A stretch of 64,000 nt of DNA from Juglans regia (taxonomy: Eukaryota; Streptophyta; Magnoliopsida; Fagales; Juglandaceae): contig NC_049903.1 of the NCBI RefSeq assembly GCF_001411555.2, forward strand, positions 19,573,234-19,637,233, written 5' to 3'. Shown piece by piece: positions 11,590 through 23,500 of the stretch; the stretch's first letter is position 1; every line of letters starts with the position of its first letter. The notes under the pieces were generated by a model. That model was not told the DNA's origin and did not search any database. It saw nothing but the letters and a program-made list of their open reading frames with translations. The position numbers and the translations under genes were made by a program.

Positions 11590-11876
11590 TGGGCTCATGA
11601 CAAATGAACTGCCCAATGCTTGGAGGAGACATGAACTGTTAGAAAGGAAACGTTGAAAACGAATTCCAAGATCCGCGCTGCACACAATGATGGGAGGGTA
11701 AACCATCACACGAAACTCCAGACACGAGAGAGGGGAACTTGCACGCGTGGCGGACGTGAACCAATCCATCACAAGCAACTTGGGTCTGGTAGTTACTTGA
11801 TGCCCCACACGCAAGGAGGACTACTTATGTGTGTCGTAGATATGACCCACGATATCGCCTAGATAACGTCTATAAG

Positions 11877-14090
11877 AGCATTGGCATTGGATTGGCTATT
11901 TTATTCTTCAAATTTTGAAGAATATGTAACTTTTTCACTTTTAGCTAACCATTCAAAACTTAAAGTCTACATTGGATTAGTCATCATACTCTCTATAATA
12001 ATAAAATATTTTTATTTTTATTTTTTATTTTTATAATTAATTTTTATTTTTTAATTAATTCTATCTTCATAACCTCCTTTAATCTCCAACAATCATATTC
12101 ATTTTCACAATCCAATAAATAAAATTTAATCACACGATATCAATATTATCAAAATAATTTCATCGATCTTCAATGCAACAAGCTAGATGATATTCTTTTG
12201 CCATAACTTGGTCATCTTAATTTGCATGCAGGAATCCTAAAGGTTGGCACTCATTGTTAGTGAATTAGTAAATTACTTTTATAAAATGATATGTTTGTGA
12301 CTAAAGCATCCGATACCCAGTTCATGACAGCTAAATGAAACTTCACAATATGGACAGTTATTTAATATCCTCTTCTCTAAAACTTACTGATCTTAACAAT
12401 CTCAATATACCCATTCTGGCACATATACTCTACAACCAGCCTTTGTAGCCAAGTGGTAAAGGGTAATAGTTTTGGTACAAAAAAATGTGAGAAGAAAAAC
12501 TACAACCAAATCCCAAAATACGAGTACTCACGAAATTGAGTATGGATATGATATTCCTTCGTTATAATAGTTTTGGTACGAAAAAATGCACAGCCCATTG
12601 CATATTTAAAATTTTGAAATTTCAGAAGGATTTAATTTCACACAAAAAACTTGGGATGTAGCAATGTGGAGCCATTCATATGATGAAGGCTTCTTTGTAT
12701 CTTCACAAGAACCTGTAATAAGCTAAATGAGATGCATCAAAAAGTAACTGAACATAAGCCTCATCATCCACTCAATTTTATAAAGCCACAAGTTGCTTTT
12801 TGTCTCGATTAGTGGGTCTCTGAAGTAGGGAAATCTGAAATTAAACAATCATACTCCTGTGGATGTTGACTGTTTGCTAGGAGTAAAGGAAAGGAAAATA
12901 GAAGTGTAAAAAATAAGTAGACCATTTAAAGGTAAGGGCCTATTTGAGTGTGGTTTGTTGATATCTTAAACAGTTTTCTTCCCAAATATAACCCCTCACT
13001 CCGGCAGCCACCAAGCCACCACTGCAGTGGCTTGGACCAATCTAGCCAATTCGATCAAGCCACCTCTAGGATGCTTGTATCAAGAACTGTGGGTTTTATT
13101 TCTTTTGTTTATGTTTTTTATTATTCATTATTTATTACAAACCCTCCAAAAAAACTTCTCTCCACCAGGTTTTTCCATCCAAACATGTTCTCAATGGGTC
13201 TCATCACTTCTACAAAACTCTATAAAAACTCTTCTAAAATCTTTCTACTACTACTCATGAGACTTCTAAACATCACCTAAGTGTACGTATCATTGGATCT
13301 TGGTCTATGAACAGTATATGCTAAGTGAACCCAAAAGGCTGCATGCACAAGTTAAATCACTAGACAAAGAAGCATACCAACACTTGATCATAAGCTACGA
13401 AGAACCAAGGAAAAACTCCTAATTAACATCAAACCCAAACAATAAAATCAAGAGTAAAACCAACCATAAAGTTTTGAATTTTACCGAGTTGCTTGTCGTG
13501 CTGGATTGAAGCTGCTGTGATGCCGTGCTGGAGACAAGATGGAAGCGTTTTTAGCCGCGGGAGAGAAACGGGAAGAAGAAGAGAAAGAAGAGAAAAAAAA
13601 ACCTAGAAGAAGAGAAAGAAGGAAGAGGAAGGCAGAGACGCAACAGAGGGAAGACGAAGATGGTGCGAAGAGGAAAAAAAAAAACCTAGAAGAAGAGAAA
13701 GGAGGAAGAGCAAGCCAGAGATGCGAGATAGGGAAGAAGAAGAGAAAGAAGAGAGAAGAAAAAAAGAAGAAGAAGAAATCGCGGGAGAGAAAAATGGAAC
13801 AAGAAGGCAGAGACGGACGCGAGAGACCGAGGGAAAAAGAAGAGAAAGAAGAAACGCGGGAGAGAGAGGAAAGAAGAAGAAAGAAAGAAATCGCGGGAGT
13901 TGGAGCCGAAAATAATAAACAATTAATTTAGACTTGAAACAGTTCTTTTTATCTTTAGAAAAAAAGATGAAAAGACTGTAGATCAGATTTTATTTGAAAT
14001 GTGCTTAGCTAATTCAATGTAGGTCAACTTTTTATAAAATTATTTAAATTTGAATATGAAAAGGCATTCGGCTAATCCAATGCCAATGCT
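11877..14090. mobile_element. 2.2-kb terminal-inverted-repeat element, non-autonomous
   Basis: The left end AGCATTGGCATTGGATTGGC and the right end, whose complement is AGCATTGGCATTGGATTAGC, form a 20-bp inverted repeat with one mismatch. Its boundaries are independently given by the duplicated locus: at 58649-58656 plus 63173 the same flanks (ctgtaag / gcacaatag) are joined without it. No target duplication beyond a single G is evident, so the superfamily is unassigned. The interior is AT-rich, has no transposase, and contains a purine-only stretch near the right end. Confidence 0.75.
13540..13911 (+). repeat. 370-bp polypurine (GA-rich) tract
   Basis: The plus strand is almost entirely A and G (GAAGAAGAGAAAGAAGAG and similar) and includes two imperfect copies of an AAACCTAGAAGAAGAGAAAG-type block. 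The Lys/Glu/Arg-rich ORFs here and the Phe/Leu/Ser-rich ORF on the other strand are composition artefacts. Confidence 0.8.
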
Positions 14091-14511
14091 GGCACAATAG
14101 GTAAATTTTAAATTTTCACTGCACGTGTGCGGTGGAAATTTGCGAGGTAATTGGGAGGAATTTTTTGCCCCAGTCGGAATTAATATTTAAAACATTAACA
14201 TTAAACGAAAGAGTTTAATTATAAAATTTAATTAGTATTAGACGAAGAGTTTAATTATAAAACTTACATACTCATTAATTAAATTAAAAAAAAAATGAAT
14301 TTGCAATGGGGATTAACCCCTTCGAAAATACATTTCATAAACCCTTCGGAAAATTCCCATTTTCCCTTTCAGTGCAGGCGAGGGTCGATTTTGAGAGCAC
14401 AAAGCCTGTTATAGATAATTTGATAAATCGTTGATTCGTCGTCGTCGTCTCCCAAAAGAAAAGCCCCATTTAAAGAGTTGCAAGCCCTCAGAAGTCGCTC
14501 GCTACAACGCC
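14091..14511 (+). promoter_or_regulatory. SYF1 upstream region and 5' UTR
   Basis: This 420-bp stretch between the 2.2-kb element and the SYF1 start recurs at 63173-63590. It has an AT-rich core (about 14165-14290), then a pyrimidine-rich segment (tttcccatttccctttc) and GTCGTCGTCGTC just ahead of the coding start. No canonical TATA box is obvious, as often seen for housekeeping genes. Confidence 0.5.
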
Positions 14512-17500
14512 ATGATTGTCGGTAAGGAGATGTATCCCTCGCAGGAGGACTTGCTCTACGAAGAGGAGGTTCTCCGCAACCCATTCAGCCTTAAGCTCTG
14601 GTGGCGCTACCTCATCGCGCGTTCCGATGCCCCCTTCAAGAAGCGATTCGTCATCTACGAACGAGCCCTCAAGGCTCTTCCTGGTAGCTACAAGCTCTGG
14701 TACGCCTATCTTCGCGAACGTCTCGACCTCGTTCGCAACATCCCAGTCACTCACTCTCTCTTCCAAGCCCTAAACAACACTTTCGAACGCGCCCTTGTCA
14801 CTATGCACAAAATGCCCCGCATTTGGATTATGTACCTTCAAACCCTCACCGACCAGAAATTGCTCGTCCGGACTCGCCACACCTTCGACAGGGCACTCTG
14901 CGCCCTCCCGGTTACCCAGCACGACCGCATTTGGGAACCCTACCTCGTGTTCGTCAGCCAAAAGGGTGTCCCTATAGAGACCTCTCTTAGGGTTTATCGC
15001 AGGTACTTGAAATACGACCCTACTCATATTGAAGATTTCATTGAATTTTTGGTTAATTCGAGTCTTTGGCAAGAGGCAGCGGAGCGGTTAGCTTCAGTTT
15101 TGAACGACGATGAGTTTTATTCTATTAAGGGAAAGACCAAACATAGGCTGTGGTTGGAGTTGTGTGATTTGCTTACCAGGCATGCCACTGAAGTCTCTGG
15201 ATTGAATGTGGATGCCATAATTAGGGGTGGGATTAGGAAGTTCACCGATGAGGTTGGGCGGTTGTGGACCTCGCTTGCTGAGTATTATATTAGGAGGAAT
15301 TTGCACGATAAGGCTAGGGATATATTTGAGGAGGGTATCATGACCGTGGTTACTGTGAGGGATTTTAGTGTGATTTTCGATTCGTACTCGCAGTTTGAAG
15401 AGAGTATGCTTGCTCATAAGATGGAAGGTGTGAGTTCAAGTGATGAGGAGGAGGAGGGTGAAGAAGAAAATGATGTTGATGATGATGAAGATGTTCGGTT
15501 GGATTTGAACTTATCAGTGGCCAAACTTGAGAAGAAGATACTTAATGGGTTCTGGTTACATGATGCCAAGGATATAGATTTAAGGATTGCCCGATTAGAG
15601 GATCTCATTAATAGACGACCCGAATTGGCTAATAGTGTTCTGTTACGCCAAAATCCTCATAATGTGGAACAGTGGCACCGAAGGGTGAAGCTGTTTGAGG
15701 GTAATCCCACGAAGCAAATATTGACTTACACTGAGGCAGTGAGGACGGTTGACCCTAATAAAGCCGTGGGAAAGCCTCATACGTTGTGGGTTAATTTTGC
15801 CCGACTGTATGAGAACCACAAAGATATTGCCAATGCTAGAGTTATATTTGACAAGGCTGTGCAAGTGAACTACAAGACCGTAGATCATTTGGCTACTTTG
15901 TACTGTGAATGGGCTGAAATGGAACTGAGGCATAAGAATTTCAAAGGAGCACTTGACTTGATGAGGCGGGCTACAGCAGAGCCCTCAGTAGAGGTTAAAC
16001 GAAGAGGTAATCCTAACCTTTTTTCTCATGCATTAATCATTATAGTTTTAAAAGTCTCAGATAATGTAGACCATACACAATTAATATTTCACTAAGTGAT
16101 CAATAGATATAATGAGTCTAAGGGAAGCTTAATCCATATATGAGCTTGTACTCCAAAAGGACTAGTCAATGTTCTAGTTGGAGACTTTTGGAATCTTTAT
16201 AACTTGCAAGAACTTCTTCCTCCTAGGCAATGTTGGACTCCTCTCATCACCCTCTCGTACTAAATGCAGGGTGTTATCTCCCCCCCTCAACCCCTAGGGG
16301 TTGCCTTTAGGGTTGGCAAATCGTATTTGCAGGTCGTGTCAAGTTATGAACATTCGATAGTATGAGTCAACCTAAACATGACCTGTTAAGCTAAGCGGAA
16401 CAAACCTTCAAATCCTAACATAACCCATTTAAATAACGAGTTGACAACTTGACACAACATGACCTGTTTTGACCTGTTATTAATTATTAGAAATGGGTCA
16501 ATGTGACACAATCCATTTCAACCCGTTTTATCTAAATGGGTTGAACTGACCCGCATAATCTATTTGATCTTATTAACATAATTTCACATAAAAGTTCAAA
16601 TCACAATATCTCCAAAAAAAATAAGACTAACTATTAATGAAAAATATCAATATTTTTCAAATAACATATAACAAAATCAATATTACAAACCCAACAATAA
16701 CAAATATGAACATAAATCCAAAATTAAAATCCCGACAATACCAAATACGTGCATAGGTCTAAAATTATAATCCAAAGGATAAAAACATAAACATATTGTA
16801 ATAATTTTAATGTTACAGTCCCAATAATAATAAACACAAATCTAAACATTTATAACTTGAAGAAGTAATTGAAGTGTTCTCTTTGCTCTTGTTGATGTCC
16901 AACTCAAAAAACTCCACACATTTGACAATTCCCCTTGTTTCGCTTTAGTTTTCTCAATTTGAAAATCTTGTGAGATATCTTCCAGCAAATCCAAGTCAAT
17001 CAAATCATCATTTTTGCCTTCAGGCTTCAACTTACGGGTCATTACCTGCTACCTCAGTCATTTTGAAATTTTAAAAAAGTCCCAAGTTCATGCACACGGT
17101 ATAAATTATAAAATCCTAAACAAACATATTGTAGCTAGGACAGTGAATCAGACAAAAGGAGCAAGCATACGGCAGGGAAAAAAACATTTATAAGAGTAGA
17201 GTGAACCTCAGTTCCATCAAATAGAGGAGGTGGTTTGGAAGTGGCGTCCAAGGATGGGGGAGATTCTCTTTCAAGCTCCTGTACAACCTAGACAAATAAA
17301 AAAGTGAACAATCGCATCAATTTTGACAGGAACGCCCAAATTAGGGAAGTCCTATAGAAAACCCCATTGAGATGATGGAAAATCCATATAGGGAGTTGCT
17401 CAAGTGGTAAAGGCCTTGTGCTTGAGGGTATGCTCCACTCAAGTCTAAGGTTCAAATCCTCTTGGGTGCAAACAATCTTTAGGGGCAATCGGATTGGGGG

Positions 17501-20500
17501 ATTTTCCTCTTGAATTACTTGATGTGCACTTGCGAGAAACTATTTGCCAAGGGCCTGTGCACACCCGGGATTAGTAGGGATTTTGTTTTTAATATTTATT
17601 ATAATTAATAAGAGTTTTAACCAGGAATATGTATAGCCTAAGTACACAAGAAGTATATAAGAGGAAATATCTACATACAAAAGCTAAAAAGATAGAAAAA
17701 ACTAGAATTACTCCAACACATCATCACCATTCATTACATTAGCCTTAGCCCATAGACATAGAGTTTTAAAGAAAAATTCCCTAATTTCTTCCATCGATCG
17801 TTCTTTGTCTTCGAAACATCTCCCATTCCTCTCAAGCTATAGACACCATATCAAGCACGAAGGAATCATTTTCCAAATGACAACAAAAGGTTGACTTCAC
17901 CTAGTACACCTCCAACAAGCTAGTAAATTCACCACATGCTTTGGCATCACCCAATAAATACCCATCCTTCCAAAAATCTCATTCCACAAACTTTTAGCCA
18001 CCTCACAATGGAGAAACAAGTGATTAACTAATTCACCATCTTTTTTGCACATGGAACACCAATCAACAATACAAAGTCGGGACGCTGTTCTCCGCCCACC
18101 CAGTACCAATAAAAAAAAAAAAAAAATCCATATAGGGAGTTTTGGATTCTGGAACACTTACGCTGCAACCATTGATGATTATGATGGTGATGTTGTCCAG
18201 AGAGATCTTATCCTTTCTTTTTCTGTTTTTGTTTGCAATCCCACTAGCTTTTATACTGTTTTCCCACTCCAATCTGAGGGGTAATGGCGACCTTTTCATA
18301 CAACAATTCGAAGCAGTGAAGACGTGTGCAGTGACGAAATGAGAGTGAGATTTTAGACTAAGAGTGAGATTTGAGAGAGAAGGAGACTGGGAGAGGTGGG
18401 AGTGGGGGTGGTGACACAGCTGCAGCGTGAGAGATTGAGATGAGATTTGAGAGAGATTGGAGAGGTGGGAGTGGGGGTGGCGTGAGTTGAGACCGTGAGA
18501 GTGAGAGATAGGTTAGGGTTTTTATTTTTAGGGTTAAAGCGGGTATATTTGTAATTTTGAGTAAAAATCTAAATGGGTCAAAACGGGTTGATTTCGGGTT
18601 AAGCAGGTTGACCCGTTTATTAATCGTGTCTTAATGTGTCAACCCGTTAACATTAAACCCAAACCTGCTAATTTTGTGTCGTGTTCGTATTGGATTCACG
18701 GGTCGTATCACATATTGCCACCCTAATTGGCTCGAGTGATTAGGGCTTTAGTCTTGGTGGTATGCTCCCTACATGTCAAGGTTTGAATCCTCTTGGGTGC
18801 AAACAATTTGTAGGGACCATCAGACTAGGAGAACTTTCATTTGAATTACCCGATGTGCACTTGTGGGAAACTCCTTACTGAGGGCCTGTGCAACCCTAGG
18901 TTTAGTCGAGATTTTTTTCTCGGACACCCAATGCCTATTAAAGACAAAAGAATCTCCTCCCTTAAATCGCTAACGTATAAAAAAAAAAAATCTCTAACTT
19001 CCATGCTAGGCTATTTTGTTGAAAGTGGCATAGCTCAAATCCCACACTTTTGGTTAAGGATTAGCTCTAATGCCATTTGTAACAAATCCAAGAAAAGCCC
19101 TAGCCATATTAAGCTTATACTCCAAAGGACTAGCCAATGCTAGAGTTGTAGCTTTTCGGGATCTTTATAAGCTGCAAAAAATGAGGTTAACACGTAGAAA
19201 CAAATAGTGAATGGAATAATTGGTAAGCAATAGATTACAAACCCATGACTCAATTAAGTATCTTCTTTTAACCATCATGAAGAAGCTAAATATATATTAA
19301 ATGTTTCATTACCTATGAACCATCTGCAATTACCTTTTGTACGCATGAGTTGGTCATCTTGACGATCATGATTCCACTCGAGGCCTTAGGTGAAATTCCA
19401 TCAACACGAGATGGAAATCTTTAGGCACATATATTGAGCCATTCTGGCATTGCCATCTGCCCTTTTATCCGTTATTTGCCATCAATTATCCATCATCATA
19501 CAAACATTTGACATCCAATCACTTTCTTTCCTTTTTCCTTTTGTTGTACTTTTGATCGCATAGCATGAGCGTACATTAAATTCCATTTACTTGCGCATGA
19601 TTTCATATTATAGGGATGCATAAAAAGGTTATCAATGAATTGGCTTTACATTGTAAGGATTAAACTTAACATTTTAAAAAGGAATATTGCATTTATTCTA
19701 AAGAAAAGAGTGACACGTTCATGATTACATAACATTGAAGAAATACAGACATTCCATATACATGTTAAACAATCGAAAAGAAGCGTGCCAAGGGCGCGAT
19801 TGTATATACTTACTTGTTAGCTTCACGTATCAATAAGTGACTGAAAAAATTACGTATTAAACATACACATGTTACCACGTCGATATCTAATCAAACTGTC
19901 GCTATTTAACTTAAGAACGAACTTTCATTAAATGGGGGCTTGCTGAAATGTCCAGCAAGGTGCACTAGGGTTTTATACCATAAATCTTCTATCTTGGTAT
20001 GCATGCTTGCTGTCCAATTAATGCAGCCATTGTGACATGGAAAATCTGACCTTTGAATTATGAATTTTATCATCAAACCATACTATGTGCTGTATGTGTG
20101 TATTGGAAATTTTTATGTGAATGTCCTTATGTCTTGGCATGCCTAAATTACAGAAATTTGTAGTTCCATGGCTATTTGGCGGGTAGCCAGCAACCCCTTT
20201 TTCCAATACTTGGTTCAAACTGGGTTTTAATGGATAGGGTTCGGGTTAATTTTTTAAGAAAAATCTGAGATGGGGTTCTCGATATATTAACATAGAGTAG
20301 CTCTTGGGTTTTGGTTCCTTAATGTCATCATATTCATGCATGTTGAAATGGGTTAAGGGTGGCTGTTCTAGAGTTTAAGGAAGGCGTGAGATTTTGACAA
20401 AGTTACCTACTTGGAGTTACGGCTGCAGCAGACACTTGAGGGTTCTTCTAATGGTTTTCCTTAGTGTCTGAATAATCAATCATTTGGGCATATTTTTTGG

Positions 20501-23500
20501 TGCTAATCCAGGACTCAAAACATGGGGGGTGAGAAACTTGTTGGCATTAGCTCTTACCTCAGTGTTGCCGAGACCCTTGAAGGCAACTTTTAGCAAGAGC
20601 TTAATAAAATATCAGTGTATTAGGTGGCACAGCTACAGGGTTTAGAGGATATTTTCTTGAAAATATGCTGGGTTTGTGAGGAAGAAAAGGGGGTGGCAGC
20701 TGTCTATTTATGGAGTTTGTGCTTTAGGATTTGCTGAGGTTTAGGAATCTTAGGTGGCAGCAGTTTCTATGAAAGTTTCCTCCAAGATTGTGGTAAGAAT
20801 TCACAAGAAAGGCAAGACTATGGCAGGTGGCACAGCAAGGCAGGGATTAAAGAATGTGCCTCTTGAAAATTCTTAGGGTTGAATGGAGTAAAAGGTTTGA
20901 CACAGCTGGTGCATTTATAGATATATGACTTAGGTTTTTCTAAGTTTGAGAAGTCCCAGGAAATTTGAATGTGGCGCTAGGGATAAGGTTTGATTGAAGT
21001 GGGACTGGCATGCAGCTGACTTTTCAGCTGCAATTCTTTGGTATGATGAGGGTCTCAGCCAGATTGTGTTTCTTGGTTTCCTTGTATGATTAGAAGTCCT
21101 AGGGGTGGCGGCTGATACTTTGCAATGCTGGACTGCTTGGAGCTCTAGTTTCATTGGATTCTTGGTAGTACCCGGGTTCTGAATATGTTGGGCGCTTTGG
21201 CCAGAGCATGTGTTAAGAGTTATTGGGCTTTAGAAATAGAAACTAGGATTTTGCAAGACTCTAATTTAAAATAGTACTCTAATTTAATTGCTCGTGGTCC
21301 TTGAAGAAACCCGTGTCATCCGCATTACTTGTGAATCCATATTTTTAGTATTATCATTTGATTTTTTTATTTATTTAGAAGATTTGCATATTAGATGTTT
21401 GAGTCATAGTTAACAGCAGGAAGGATGTCTATGCAGAAAGTGTTGTCTGATTCACGTGCAGTTCAGATCAATAATGCTGGAATAGGAACATCACTGTTTC
21501 ACATATTTGAAAATCAGCTTGTCATGTTTGTCAACTTTACAATAGTACAAGAGACCAGTACTTTCAAAATCCTAGTTAGTTAAATTATTTTCAGTTTTGA
21601 AGGTGGAACTGGTTGAATTTCCAGGTACATTTGAATCCATTTGTGTTCCTTTAATTTCTTATTGTATTGTATTGTCCCTTTCCAAAGGGTAGAAATGTTA
21701 GTTGAAATACTGCAAACAGAATGGTTGGGCATTGGCCTTTTCAATTTAGCCCTACTGTTTAAACTAATTAAATGTTGCGGGGTTCAGTGTCCTTCTGGTT
21801 GCATGTTAAATCATGACTAGACGTTTTCCATCTGTCAATAAAATCCTTTTGAAGAAACTGAGGGGGAGATGGAAAAGTAGAGGCAATGCTCTGGGTTTTC
21901 AACGGCACTATTATGTTTCCACCTTTTGTATTATTTGTTGGTGACTTTGTCCAGCACTTTTAAGGCTTAGTTTTAGACTGAGGATAAAAGGTTATATTCT
22001 TAGTCCTTTGGTATTGTGGGACCATAACTAACATTTGATCCCTATTTGTTTTTCACTTACAGTGGCTGCTGATGGTTCTGAACCAGTTCAGATAAAGCTC
22101 TACAAGTCCTTGAGACTTTGGACCTTCTACGTTGATTTGGAAGAGAGCTTGGGTACCTTGGAATCTACCCGATCAGTGTACGAGCGGATACTGGATCTAA
22201 GAATAGCCACGCCACAAATTATTCTCAACTATGCATTTCTGCTGGAAGTATGGGCATTCCTTTAGTACTTCTGCTATTATGTTTCTTAAGTTTGTACTTC
22301 TATTGGTTTCGATTGCTTGACAAACTTTTACTGGTTTGACTTATGTAGGAGCATAAATACTTTGAAGATGCATTCAAGGTATATGAAAGAGGTGTGAAGA
22401 TTTTCAAGTATCCACATGTTAAAGACATATGGGTTACATATCTATCAAAATTTGTGAAGAGATATGGAAAGACAAAACTGGAGCGGGCAAGAGAGCTGTT
22501 TGAGCATGCTGTTGAAACAGTAAGCACATATTATGTCTCAGATTAAACTGGTAAAATTTAGTTGCTAGGGTGTTCAGTGATAGACTTGTTTGAGAATTAG
22601 ATGCCTTTTCTGGAATCTCCATTCTCTAACAAGACTAGGTTTTAAGTGTTGAACTGCGTTATGATTGTTTCTGGCGTATGTTTCATTTAAAATGCTTTGG
22701 CCCATGATTGTGTCCATTTTCAACTCTCGATTGTCAAGTTGATTATCAATAATTTCAAACTGAACTTGAAACCTGCTACTGAGGTTTTCATGTCTCACTG
22801 TGGCTGCCAGTCTCATTCACCAAACATGGAACTTGAATTGCAACATTGTTTCTTTATTCAACCATTATCTGCAATTTGCAGATTATGCATATTTTTTTTT
22901 TTTGATAAGTAAGAAATTTATTGATTGAATGAAAGTAGGCAACGCCCATGTACACAGGAGATTATGCATATAATCATCAGATGAATAATCCATCTCGAAT
23001 GTTATTAGTGAAGTTGTTGTAGGACCATTTTAAGCTTGAATCCAAGGGTGGGGCATTGCATAATTTAATGAGTAGATCATTGTGGTTGGATTACTCATTG
23101 TGCTAAATACCAATAATGGGTTGGTGGAACAAGCCATATCAATAAAATTTGTGGGAAGAGCAGAATTGAGATAGTTTTGATGTAAAAATAGTATCGATAC
23201 AAAGTTACTTTAAATTCTCGAAAGGGGCTTTTCGAGGAATGTAAACCTCATCATACCCGGTTATAAGAAGATTTCACTGTTTATATAAAATTTTAATATT
23301 GAGCTAGAGTGAAAGAATTAAACTGGCTCATGGAGGATTGAGGATCTGCACATACATTTAATATCAGAAAAATTAAGCGGAGGAAACAAATTCGTACCTT
23401 GGATTGTAGTATGGACTTCTTTAAATTTAGCTCAAGTATTCTGTCCCTTTTGGAATTTTCATCCTGGTTCACTAATATTATGCCTCTTATTTATATATAC

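Larger units (their letters stand above)
16308..18725. mobile_element. Larger hAT-like MITE relative (2418 bp) in SYF1 intron 1
   Basis: Its ends TAGGGTTGGCA and TGCCACCCTA, and the subterminal AACCCGTT/GGGTCAA motifs, match the 678-bp element at 3402-4079. The flanking octamers GTTGCCTT and ATTGGCTC agree at only five of eight positions, so the target duplication has decayed or the edge is off. It has no transposase; the interior holds a SINE/LINE composite insertion and low-complexity GAGAGTGAGA sequence near 18340-18510. Confidence 0.7.

Noticed and set aside
12437..12470. TAGCCAAGTGGTAAAGGG, a possible SINE or tRNA A box
   Set aside because: There is no B box or SINE body downstream; the match is short.
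13539..13931. A Lys/Glu/Arg-rich 130-codon ORF
   Set aside because: Pure low-complexity polypurine translation; the opposite strand is equally open.
14431..14511. Upstream in-frame ATG of SYF1 adding 27 residues
   Set aside because: A 1-bp deletion in the second copy shifts this leader while the sequence from 14512 onward stays in frame, and plant SYF1 proteins begin close to the YPSQEDLLYEEE segment.
17398..17475. A tRNA gene, from A-box and B-box matches
   Set aside because: No cloverleaf can be drawn, and the segment is the head of a repeated SINE.
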